A stretch of DNA of 64,000 nt, from NCBI GenBank assembly GCA_963781665.1, contig CAWAGA010000002.1, positions 1,426,001-1,490,000 on the forward strand, read 5' to 3'. The DNA comes from JAJYIW01 sp963781665 (GTDB lineage: Bacteria > Chloroflexota > Anaerolineae > Anaerolineales > Anaerolineaceae). This document shows positions 8,985-16,387 of this stretch, in pieces. The position numbers were made by a program, and so were the translations under genes. Positions within the stretch are counted from its first letter, which is position 1, and each line of letters opens with the position of its first letter. The notes below the pieces were generated by a model that saw only the letters and a list, made by a program, of their open reading frames with translations, was not told the DNA's origin and made no database searches.

Positions 8985-9146
8985 CTAGCGACCTTCACGG
9001 AGCCTGCTGTTGATATGTGCGATCTCTTCCACCCAGCGCTGCCGCTCGCCATGCTCGAGGTTCATGATCATATCTCGAGTCCAGTGGAAATGATACGCGA
9101 TATAGGCTACTTCCTCGTGCAGGCGGTCAAGAGGGTAGCCTACGAT
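8985..9146 (-). CDS. DUF6760 domain, -1 frameshift extension of the tail chaperone
   Basis: 53 codons ending at TAG (8985-8987) with no ATG, GTG or TTG between the preceding in-frame TAA and the conserved start of the domain. The protein reads IVGYPLDRLHEEVAYIAYHF then HWTRDMIMNLEHGERQRWVEEI, which I recognise as DUF6760, a short family found in eCIS loci. Because it lacks a start codon it is only reachable by ribosomes shifting -1 at the end of the upstream 122-residue gene, giving a 174-residue fusion whose junction reads NLGG-IVGYPL. This is the layout of the lambda G/GT pair. The alternative is a one-base sequence error in the G6 run. Confidence 0.8.
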   Translation of the reverse strand: MVGYPLDRLHEEVAYIAYHFHWTRDMIMNLEHGERQRWVEEIAHINSRLREGR

Positions 9147-9152
9147 CCCCCC
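9103..9152 (-). other. -1 programmed frameshift signal: slippery G-GGG-GGA plus stem-loop
   Basis: On the minus strand the zero frame ends CTG GGG GGA TCG TAG. GGGGGGA (9152-9146) is a canonical X-XXY-YYZ heptamer, and sliding back one base gives GGG GGG ATC GTA, the DUF6760 frame. Three bases after it starts a stem: TAGGCTAC (9142-9135) pairs perfectly with GTAGCCTA (9110-9103), and CCTC (9134-9131) pairs with GAGG (9116-9113), with a two-base bulge and a 14-nt loop. Heptamer, stop codon and hairpin are all in the expected order. Confidence 0.8.
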
Positions 9153-9508
9153 AGGTTGGAAAGATCCACCTCTATCTGGTTCTTACAATCTGGGCAGGAA
9201 ACTTTGATCGTCGTAACGCCTTCTTCGTTGATCTGGCGATAAAAAGCCTGGAGATACGCCAGATCTGCGGCAAACAGGTTCTCGATAACGCTGGTAGAAA
9301 CCTGAGACAGAGTGCCTAGTTTAACAATCACCCGGGACAGCAAAATGATGACCAGATAAGCCTGGTTTGTGCGCACCCGCATATCCCGCAAAGGAGTGAT
9401 TTCGTCCATCGCGGTTGCAAGTCGCATCAAACCGCGCCGGTGCAAATTTCCTTCCTGGTCCACATACCCTCGCGGTAAGGTGAACTCGAATTCAGTTTGC
9501 AGACTCAT
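9140..9508 (-). CDS. eCIS tail-assembly / baseplate-hub assembly chaperone (short form)
   Basis: 122 residues. It starts EFEFTLPRGYVDQEGNLHRRG, has a central helical ...LLSRVIVKLGTLSQVSTSVIENL, and ends with a CPDC motif (VSCPDCKNQIEVDL) that may bind metal. This matches the small protein usually annotated in eCIS loci as a phage-tail or hub assembly chaperone. It follows the major tube gene, the position held by the G and GT chaperones after the tube gene in tailed phages. Most ribosomes should stop at TAG 9140-9142, and a fraction would make the DUF6760 fusion. It is probably not part of the finished particle. The role is inferred from position. Confidence 0.8.
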   Translation of the reverse strand: MSLQTEFEFTLPRGYVDQEGNLHRRGLMRLATAMDEITPLRDMRVRTNQAYLVIILLSRVIVKLGTLSQVSTSVIENLFAADLAYLQAFYRQINEEGVTTIKVSCPDCKNQIEVDLSNLGGS

Positions 9509-9542
9509 GCTCTTCTTTTTACATCCTTTTCTTATTCAAGAT

Positions 9543-9579
9543 ATTCTGAAGGGGTGAAACAAAATCACCCCTTCAGAAT
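9543..9579 (-). promoter_or_regulatory. 15-bp perfect hairpin after the sheath-tube genes
   Basis: ATTCTGAAGGGGTGA (9543-9557) pairs along its full length with TCACCCCTTCAGAAT (9565-9579), leaving a 7-nt loop. It sits in the 89-nt gap between the major tube stop and the chaperone start. No T-run follows on the minus strand, so it should act as a leaky terminator or a 3'-end stabiliser. That would keep sheath and tube mRNA abundant relative to downstream baseplate genes. Confidence 0.65.
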
Positions 9580-9597
9580 TTTCCGGGATGCCGGGGT

Positions 9598-10074
9598 TTA
9601 CTTCTCGCGATACATGCCTTCGTGGACGATCGTCAGCTCTTCGACACCGATTTCATTGCTATCGGATTTGAGAGCAGGGCCGGTAACCTTGGAAGGCCAG
9701 GCGTTAGCAAAATGCCAGATGGCAATCGGCTGGTAATCGCGGCTCATCATAGTGATTGAACAGTTCTTGCGGGCATCTGCTACTTTACCCTGAACTGCCT
9801 GATCACGCCATTCCCAGATCGCCAGGTCTGAGGTGATACCACGCTTAAGCGAGATATCCGTGAATTTCAAGCGGCCTGGAATTTTTCGCACGATCTCATG
9901 TCCGTTTGCATCTACGACCTTATGCTCGATGACCTCATGCTCCGAACCAATCCCAGAGCACTCGGTAAAATAACCCGCTACCGCTCCCTCTAGCTCGAGC
10001 ATAAAATTAAAACCAAGCAAGGGATCTTCGGTGAGCTTGTCTTTACGTTCAGATAAATATGGATTAGCAGGCAT
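9598..10074 (-). CDS. eCIS major inner tube protein (Afp1-like)
   Basis: 158 residues, T4 gp19-like tail-tube family. It contains LLGFNFMLELEGAVAGYFTECSGIGSEHEVIEH, PGRLKFTDISLKRGI and the C-terminal WPSKVTGPALKSDSNEIGVEELTIVHEG. It would stack as hexamers to form the tube driven through the target membrane. The ATG at 10074 has a strong AAAGGAG six bases upstream. The gene lies immediately downstream of the sheath, the usual pairing, and upstream of a strong hairpin, so sheath and tube probably form the high-expression part of the operon. Confidence 0.95.
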   Translation of the reverse strand: MPANPYLSERKDKLTEDPLLGFNFMLELEGAVAGYFTECSGIGSEHEVIEHKVVDANGHEIVRKIPGRLKFTDISLKRGITSDLAIWEWRDQAVQGKVADARKNCSITMMSRDYQPIAIWHFANAWPSKVTGPALKSDSNEIGVEELTIVHEGMYREK

Positions 10075-10118
10075 TTTTTACTCCTTTTAGCTTTTAATTG
10101 GATGTCAAGCGCGAAAGC

Positions 10119-11768
10119 CTATCCGCCGCCCGCCCACTGGCTGATGCGGAAGATGACAAATTCTGCCGGCTTGACCGGGGCCATGCCGATTTCGATGATC
10201 AAGCGGCCCAAATCTCGAGATTCAGGCGGGTTGAGTTCAGCATCGCACTTCACGAAGAAAGCCTGCGCTGGGCTCGCGCCAAAGAGGGCGCCATCGCTCC
10301 ATACCGTCGAAAGGAACGCACCGACGTCACGCCGTACCCGCGCCCAGAGCATCATGTCGTTGGGCTCGAATACGACCCATTGTGTTCCACCCTCGATCGA
10401 TTTCTCGACGAAGTTGAATAAGCGCCGGACGTTGATGTAACGCCAGGATGGGTTGCTGCTTAACGTGCGCGCGCCCCAAACCCTGATTCCCCGTCCCGGA
10501 AAACTGCGGATACAGTTGACGCCGTTCGGGTTCAATGTATCCTGTTCGCCCTTGGTCATGTTGTAAGCCAACCCGGTTGCGCTCAGAACGACCTCATTCG
10601 CGGGGGCTTTATGTACGCCGCGGGTGTTATCGCTCCTCGCCCAAATACCGGCCACGTGACCACTGGGGGGAATATAGACGGGTTGGTTCATAATCGGATC
10701 GTCAACCTGAATCCAGGGATAGTAAAGGGCGGCATAGCTCGAATCATAACCGGCGATATTCATGCGCCAGTCTTTGATTTCCATGGGAGTGGCATTAGGG
10801 GGCGCGTCAAGGATTGCCACGCGGTCGTGCATTCCTTCGCAGTGGGTGATCATTGCTGTCTGGACAGCCTTTACTTTATCCAGGTCCAGTTTCTCACCCG
10901 GCAAAGTAGCCATCAAGTCTGGGACGCAAAGCATGGTGATATCATCCAGCGCTTCCAGAGCACCAACGCCGGTGCGTTCAGCCACATCGCCCTTGAAAAC
11001 AGACGAGGTTGCAGGAAGGAGTTGTTTTTGTTCCAGGTTCAGTGTTTGCTCCTGTGAAACAGGCATTACTTTCGCCAGGGGAGCAGTCACGTCTTCCACA
11101 ATCAGATCGACGAAATCGGGCGCCCGGTTGTTTCTGAAGGCCACTGCGACTTTTTTGCTGCCGTTTGTGCCAACTTCGACCAGATTAATCTCGGTCACGA
11201 CTTCTTTGACAGTCCATTTTCCAGCCGGAGTCTGGCGTTCGACAGTCAGGGTGAAGGGCCTGGGTTCGGCACCGGCAGCAGCAGCTGGGGCTTCTTCCTC
11301 TTTGGTATCCTTCGCTTTTGCCGGCTTGGGCGCCTTCAGTGCTGGGAGTTCAGGCACTTCGACCTTGACGCGCATGCGCATGCCATCAAAACCAGCCTGC
11401 TTGGATTTGACGAGTAGATAGGGCTTCCCATCTGTTCCTACGAGAGGAGCTCCCGCCCGGCCGATCGTCTTTACACTCAAGACGTAGCAGCGTGAGCCAC
11501 CGTTATGGAAATATCCGTAAACTGCGTGAGGCAGGTAGGCCCCCTGAACAAAGCCACCAAACTTCTGGACATATTGAGTCCAGTTGGTGACAAGCTGAGG
11601 CTGGTTCAAAAGATCTTCGGTAATCCACTCACCATCGACCTCTCGCGTCCAATCAGCTTTCTCCGTGAAACCGACGAAGGCAGCCATGGCTGTACCTACA
11701 CCTTCGATCGGCTTCGGGCCGCGATCTACTTCCTCTACGTAGACGCCGGGAGACAAATATTCTGGCAT
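10119..11768 (-). CDS. eCIS contractile sheath protein (Afp2-4-like)
   Basis: 549 residues. It begins PEYLSPGVYVEEVDRGPKPIEGVGTAMAAFVG, the signature start of tail-sheath proteins, and ends with the conserved C-terminal domain (INVRRLFNFVEKSIEGGTQWVVFEPND, then LIIEIGMAPVKPAEFVIFRI). Between residues about 110 and 270 is an inserted, surface-type region with an Ala/Pro/Lys/Glu linker, as in many eCIS sheaths. Only one sheath gene is present in the window, unlike the three of Afp. The start has AGGAGG five bases upstream, the strongest ribosome site in the cluster. Confidence 0.96.
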   Translation of the reverse strand: MPEYLSPGVYVEEVDRGPKPIEGVGTAMAAFVGFTEKADWTREVDGEWITEDLLNQPQLVTNWTQYVQKFGGFVQGAYLPHAVYGYFHNGGSRCYVLSVKTIGRAGAPLVGTDGKPYLLVKSKQAGFDGMRMRVKVEVPELPALKAPKPAKAKDTKEEEAPAAAAGAEPRPFTLTVERQTPAGKWTVKEVVTEINLVEVGTNGSKKVAVAFRNNRAPDFVDLIVEDVTAPLAKVMPVSQEQTLNLEQKQLLPATSSVFKGDVAERTGVGALEALDDITMLCVPDLMATLPGEKLDLDKVKAVQTAMITHCEGMHDRVAILDAPPNATPMEIKDWRMNIAGYDSSYAALYYPWIQVDDPIMNQPVYIPPSGHVAGIWARSDNTRGVHKAPANEVVLSATGLAYNMTKGEQDTLNPNGVNCIRSFPGRGIRVWGARTLSSNPSWRYINVRRLFNFVEKSIEGGTQWVVFEPNDMMLWARVRRDVGAFLSTVWSDGALFGASPAQAFFVKCDAELNPPESRDLGRLIIEIGMAPVKPAEFVIFRISQWAGGG

Positions 11769-11882
11769 GTTGAACCTCCTAGTTTAGATTTAAATAAATA
11801 TTTGAAAAGCATCTTACGAAATTTCCGGGCAGGGTTTTGATCTTATCCGCCTCCTTCTCTTCAACATGAAGCATGTCTATGA

Positions 11883-12725
11883 CTACAATTCCAAAATGAA
11901 ATCTGCGCTTGGAACGGTTATCTTACAACTTTGGGTCGGTTTTTTGCCGATGCCATAGTCAAGCGTATAGCTGCCGGCTTGTAAACCTCCAATAGTGAAT
12001 CGACCGTCTGCATTAACGGGCACTTTTTGCGCCCGGTCTACCAGAGTTAATTGCACTTCAGTAAAATCGAGCGGCTTCTGGCTTTTCATCTGCCCCCCTA
12101 TGGTCCAAAACTGGTCGGGAGAGACACCTCGATCCCATTGGAAAGACAAGGGTCTAGACGATGTGCCAATCCGGACTTCGCGCGTGCGCACTAGAGGAAC
12201 GGTAATGGGTGTATAAGGATCCAGCGAGACGGTAACTTCCAGAACGGCAGCCGGGCGCATCTCATTGTCCAGCACCGTCCAGAAATCAATCGTATTGGTT
12301 AGCTCACTGTATTGGGCAACCGTCAATGGAATTTGCTTGTTCTGGCGCTGCAAGCTTTCTCCCAGCAGGTCTTCAGGAAGATTGGGAAAGCGGAAAAGAG
12401 CCATTAATGTACGCGTCAACAGGCGATGCTCATCTTCAGGGTCTATCGCCCAGGCAGTAACCAGGTAATGCAGGTCCAATCGTATAGGCTTTCGCCGCTG
12501 GTAAATACTTCCATCTGATTTCCGTTCTGTTTCCCACATTGGCTGGGTCTGGCGTAGCTTCTGGTTCTCACGGACATCGTAAAGGAAGATATTCAAGGTT
12601 GGACGACTGACATGAGCTGACCACTCACGCTTGGGTTGGTTGAATTGAATGTCGACTTCATCGTCCTCAATAGGAATCTCACGGACGAGCAAACGCCGTA
12701 AGGTTTCATCCAGGTCGGCTATCAT
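11883..12725 (-). CDS. Pvc16/DUF4255 tube-terminator protein with C-terminal beta domain
   Basis: 280 residues. Residues 1-190 match the Pvc16 N-terminal domain (DUF4255): IADLDETLRRLL at the start, RPTLNIFLYDVRENQKLR, and YLVTAWAIDPEDEHRLLTRTLMALFRF. These cap the tube/sheath end distal to the baseplate. The last 75 residues (VQLTLVDRAQKVPVNADGRFTIGGLQAGSYTLDY) look like a carboxypeptidase-regulatory-type beta-sandwich, an extra module that would be exposed at the particle end. The 114-nt gap to the sheath has no clear terminator. Confidence 0.9.
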   Translation of the reverse strand: MIADLDETLRRLLVREIPIEDDEVDIQFNQPKREWSAHVSRPTLNIFLYDVRENQKLRQTQPMWETERKSDGSIYQRRKPIRLDLHYLVTAWAIDPEDEHRLLTRTLMALFRFPNLPEDLLGESLQRQNKQIPLTVAQYSELTNTIDFWTVLDNEMRPAAVLEVTVSLDPYTPITVPLVRTREVRIGTSSRPLSFQWDRGVSPDQFWTIGGQMKSQKPLDFTEVQLTLVDRAQKVPVNADGRFTIGGLQAGSYTLDYGIGKKPTQSCKITVPSADFILEL

Positions 12726-12731
12726 TTTGAG

Positions 12732-13745
12732 TTAATCCTCAACCGACCCTAACGCATCCACCGGTGCCGCGCCATCCTTCAAAACTGACTGGATAGCGGG
12801 GAGATAACGGTCCATGAGGAAAAGATTGGCCTCAAAGAGTTGGGTAAGCAAAGCCAGGCTCAAGCGGTCATCCGTCACGTCCAGGCTGGTTTTGAAACGG
12901 ATCTCGCCGTCATCCATATCCATTTCAAAATTACCGACCGGCATCCCATAGTTAATCCGGGTCAACAATTCAGCCATTGCCGCCCGCAGATCTTCATTTG
13001 ACTTTGCCGGATAGACTGAATAAAAACTGGCCTGTTGGTTCTCTTCATTGACGTGGGCGAAACAATCCCATTCGCCATTTTCCCCGCTGTAGCCCATGTG
13101 AAGGGTCGTTTGGCCCTCTAGCTGGTCGTACGGCCACTCTCTGATTTTGAAAAAATCCAGTACCACGTCGAAGAGCGATTGCAAATTCTGGGTTTCATCG
13201 TTTTCAGTCATGTTCTCTCTCTCGCTCCAGATTGTGCTGTAGCCCGCAAACACATCCCCCGTTTCTGCCAATTCGGGAGGTAACGTAACAGCTTGTTTTA
13301 CTGTTAAAGCGTACCAGTTCTGTGTCAAAAAAAAGGGGTGAACGTCTTGCTGACCGCTTAACTGTAACATATTATTCAGCAAAGTATCTACGGATTCGCC
13401 ATTATTCTTGATGGCGAGGATCAATCCCTGACTTAATGCTGCTGTTATCCAAACTGGTTTTTCTGGGTCGAAAGGTTCGGCCAGGTTTGCACCGCGAGCC
13501 TCCGGATCCAGGTGAAATAAGGCTTCTTTATCGATTTGGGCATAAACTTCCGCAGAAAACTCCAGGGTAAGTTCGAATCCCACCAGGGCATCGTCTTCAT
13601 AAATAGCGCTGGCTTCTGCGGCCCGGGCTTCGATGTCATCTCCGGCTGGAGTCCGGAAAACCAAGGTTACATCAACCTGGGTCGTCTGTTTGCTGCGACT
13701 GCTCATTTCTTCTGCCAATATCTTTTCCTTTAATCTGCGCGCCAT
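12732..13745 (-). CDS. YbjN-like (secretion-chaperone fold) eCIS-linked protein
   Basis: About 337 residues from the ATG at 13745. A start at 13706 (no overlap with the upstream gene) or 13766 is also possible, and none has a decisive ribosome site. The N-terminal half (VDVTLVFRTPAGDDIEARAAEASAIYEDDALVGFELTLEF) is unrecognised. The C-terminal half (LQSLFDVVLDFFKIREWPYDQLEG ... NFEMDMDDGEIRFKTSLDV ... LTQLFEANLFLMDRYLPAIQSVL) has the pattern of YbjN proteins, which share the fold of type III secretion chaperones. It sits between the eCIS-core effector-like gene and the terminator gene, so a role in effector handling is plausible but inferred. Confidence 0.65.
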   Translation of the reverse strand: MARRLKEKILAEEMSSRSKQTTQVDVTLVFRTPAGDDIEARAAEASAIYEDDALVGFELTLEFSAEVYAQIDKEALFHLDPEARGANLAEPFDPEKPVWITAALSQGLILAIKNNGESVDTLLNNMLQLSGQQDVHPFFLTQNWYALTVKQAVTLPPELAETGDVFAGYSTIWSERENMTENDETQNLQSLFDVVLDFFKIREWPYDQLEGQTTLHMGYSGENGEWDCFAHVNEENQQASFYSVYPAKSNEDLRAAMAELLTRINYGMPVGNFEMDMDDGEIRFKTSLDVTDDRLSLALLTQLFEANLFLMDRYLPAIQSVLKDGAAPVDALGSVED

Positions 13746-16387
13746 GCCCAATTGGATCCATCCCATAATGCCGATTTCAAAACGTGGGACCGTTTAAGTT
13801 GGACGCCAACAATCAATGAATTTCCGCCACCGCTTATATCGAAACCATATTCAAGGTTCAGCTTTGGCGGCTTGCCTTCTTCCATCGTCAGCCGGAAAGT
13901 CGTGGGGGCATCCAGAACTTTACCGACTACGTTCGGAAGTTTTACGTTAGGGTCAGGCAGAGTGCCCACTTTCAGCAGTGCTTTGAGCCAACCAACGTGA
14001 GAGAAGTTCCGGGCGACCAAAGCATCATGAGCCCTTTTGCACAATTTACCGATCTCGGGCCCGAGCTTATCGTAAAGCCGGCCAGTGAACGGGATTACGG
14101 AGTGAGCGTAGATTTCCAGGCTTTTCTCGACCTCCTTTTGACCGGTACCACGGTCGGATGTTCCAATAGTCCTGTAGTTATAAGAAACACTCCCGGCCAA
14201 GGCTACCGCCCTCACGTCAAACTGGACAGAAGCGCTTTTAATACTCCGGGCTTTAACTGGTTGAGGTGCATAAAACTTGCCAACTGGCCGGCTGAATTGT
14301 TCGCCCAGCTGCCGTCCTCGGGAGGTCAGCGATTCCACGTCATAGCGCCTTCCGGTGCCGGCCTGACCGGTCACTCCAACCCCTGCCAGCCCAAAGTCAT
14401 CGCCTACAGACCCTGAAAGGCCTCCTTTTATTCCAGATTCTCCATAGATATCTGGTGTAGCCCCGGTGAAAATATCTTTTTCAACCTTTCCTGCCCAACG
14501 CTCTGCCCGCCGGTAGCCGACGGAGCCTCTTGCTCCGCCCCAGATCAAGTCAGCCATCCCGCTCGGAACGATCTTAGATTCTCGCGCCCGGCGGTACAGG
14601 GTAAACGAGATCAATCGCATCACTTCATTGCTTGTCTTGGCCTGGGCTTCGATGTACCCATCGAGCTCTGCCTTCAACCCGGCGACGCCAGCCTGGTATC
14701 CTCCGGTGATACCCAGCAGACCACCAACCTTAACCAACCCTTGCAAGTTCCGTTCGGCACTGGCACTGATGTGAAAACCCAAGGTGCCTCCGGTTGCCCC
14801 AAGGGGAATATCGACCGTGATATCCATCGATCCAGATATTTCTTCGTAATTAGTTGAAGGCGGTGCTTTCTTGATTGCTGGTGCGATCTTGTCAATGATC
14901 GGAGCCAGTTTTTCGAGCCCCGACGATGCCGAGGTGGCTTCGAACCGGTCTTTAATAGCAATGTGCTTTCCGCTGGTAGCCAGAGTTGGGACCGTGGCAA
15001 CCTTATAATGGTTCTTCATATAAAGCAGCTCGGATTTTGCCTGGCGCTGAAGCTCGGTGATCGCCGGCTTACGCTTGGAGCTGCGCGAGCTATCGGTGGC
15101 ATGGTCGGCCAGCCACATCCGGCACAGGTCGTCAACTGCCAGCAATATCTGCATACCCTGTGCTACCAATGGGTTATTTGCTTTAAGATCAGGTTTAAGT
15201 TTGGGTTTGATCTCATCGAATGCAGCTACTTTTTCGTCAATCGCCCTCAGATTCTTGCCGCGCCGGGCCATACGGATCGAGGAATCTTCCTTAAATTTAC
15301 CGAGTGACATCACCCTTTGGACCCTGCGAATGGATGGCGTGCGGAAGGATGAAACCCGATAGCCTGCGGACGGTTTGATTTTGCGTCCAATTCCACCAGA
15401 CTGCTGCACCACGTGGGTCAATTCGTGCGCCAGCAGTCGTTTCCCGGATGTGGAATAAGGATCGTATTTTCCCGAACCCATGTATATATCGTGGCCCAGG
15501 GTAAAGGCCTGGGCCGAAATCGACCGGCTGAGTTCGCCATCGTGACTGCTGTGGTGAACGCGCACCCCGTCAAAGCCCATGCCAAAACGCGATTCCATAT
15601 CTGAGCGGAACCGGTTTGGCAGTGGCTCCCCCTGGCCCCTGGTTGACTTTAACTTGCTTTCGAATGAATCATTCACCTGGAAGCCAGCCAATGATGACCC
15701 CGATGATGATTTGGTCTGGATTTCTTCTTCGTCTTCCTGGCGCCGGATAGCTCCAGACTCCAATTTAGTCTGGATTTCTTCTTCATCTTCCTGCCTGCGG
15801 ATGGCTCCAGACTCCAATTTGGTCTGGATTTCTTCCTCGTCTTCCTGCCTGCGGATGGCCCCAGACCCCAATTTGGTTTGGATTTCTTCTTCGTCTTCCT
15901 GCCTGCGGATATCCCCAGACGCTGGTTTAGTCTGGATTTCTTCTTCATCTTCCTGCCTGTGGATGGCCTCAGGCTCTAATTTGGTCTGGACTTCTTCCTC
16001 ATCCTCCTGGCGCTGGACGGCGCCAGGCTCAAGCTCCGTCTGGATCTCTTCTTCATCCTCCTGACGTTGCACGTCTTGACTTGCCGCGGCAGAAGGGCCG
16101 TTGATGATCTGTTCGGCAACCCGGTCGGCTTCCTGCTCGTATTCATCGCCTGCTCCGCCGACCATCAACTTGCTCTGGACCAGGTGGTTGGCAGCCTGGT
16201 TGCCGCCAGCCCGCCGCAAGGCGACAACATCTACCGGCCTGGCCTGGGCAGGATGCTCAATAACCCGTTGCAAAGGCACCGGGTGTGGGGCGTTTACCTG
16301 TTTTTCTGAGATCGGATCCTGTTGAGAGACATTCTCTCTAATCTTCTGCTGTTCTTTTGCAATCTGTTGGGTTCTAATCTTATCCAT
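13730..16387 (-). CDS. eCIS-core (DUF4157) effector-like protein with acidic repeats
   Basis: 885 residues. Residues about 72-97 (SKLMVGGAGDEYEQEADRVAEQIIN) are the usual lead-in of DUF4157 proteins. Residues 107-232 are seven tandem 18-residue repeats with core RRQEDEEEIQTK. Residues about 255-335 are the DUF4157/eCIS_core domain (LPNRFRSDMESRFGMGFDGVRVH) with the metalloprotease-like HELTHVVQQ at 321-329. Residues 340-885 are an unrecognised C-terminal domain, first helical and then Gly-rich and beta-rich (GGLSGSVGDDFGLAGVGVTGQAG). DUF4157 proteins are widely regarded as eCIS cargo or their processing factors. The ATG overlaps the ATPase stop by 8 nt. Toxic activity cannot be read from the sequence. 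Confidence 0.88.
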   Translation of the reverse strand: MDKIRTQQIAKEQQKIRENVSQQDPISEKQVNAPHPVPLQRVIEHPAQARPVDVVALRRAGGNQAANHLVQSKLMVGGAGDEYEQEADRVAEQIINGPSAAASQDVQRQEDEEEIQTELEPGAVQRQEDEEEVQTKLEPEAIHRQEDEEEIQTKPASGDIRRQEDEEEIQTKLGSGAIRRQEDEEEIQTKLESGAIRRQEDEEEIQTKLESGAIRRQEDEEEIQTKSSSGSSLAGFQVNDSFESKLKSTRGQGEPLPNRFRSDMESRFGMGFDGVRVHHSSHDGELSRSISAQAFTLGHDIYMGSGKYDPYSTSGKRLLAHELTHVVQQSGGIGRKIKPSAGYRVSSFRTPSIRRVQRVMSLGKFKEDSSIRMARRGKNLRAIDEKVAAFDEIKPKLKPDLKANNPLVAQGMQILLAVDDLCRMWLADHATDSSRSSKRKPAITELQRQAKSELLYMKNHYKVATVPTLATSGKHIAIKDRFEATSASSGLEKLAPIIDKIAPAIKKAPPSTNYEEISGSMDITVDIPLGATGGTLGFHISASAERNLQGLVKVGGLLGITGGYQAGVAGLKAELDGYIEAQAKTSNEVMRLISFTLYRRARESKIVPSGMADLIWGGARGSVGYRRAERWAGKVEKDIFTGATPDIYGESGIKGGLSGSVGDDFGLAGVGVTGQAGTGRRYDVESLTSRGRQLGEQFSRPVGKFYAPQPVKARSIKSASVQFDVRAVALAGSVSYNYRTIGTSDRGTGQKEVEKSLEIYAHSVIPFTGRLYDKLGPEIGKLCKRAHDALVARNFSHVGWLKALLKVGTLPDPNVKLPNVVGKVLDAPTTFRLTMEEGKPPKLNLEYGFDISGGGNSLIVGVQLKRSHVLKSALWDGSNWAWRAD
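15692..16069 (-). repeat. Seven tandem 54-bp coding repeats (QEDEEEIQTK)
   Basis: Seven consecutive 18-codon units between residues 107 and 232 of the DUF4157 protein. Copies 4-6 are nearly identical, whereas copies 1-3 and 7 differ at several positions, as expected from recent tandem expansion in the middle. Each unit carries RQEDEEE followed by IQTK. In-frame length and coding content argue against a CRISPR array. Confidence 0.9.

Noticed and set aside
8985..9146. DUF6760 as an independent gene
   Set aside because: No start codon exists between the upstream in-frame stop and the conserved beginning of the domain, and the junction is a slippery site.
15692..16069. Regular 54-bp repeats that could suggest a CRISPR array
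   Set aside because: The repeats are adjacent without unique spacers, stay in frame for 126 residues and encode part of the DUF4157 protein.
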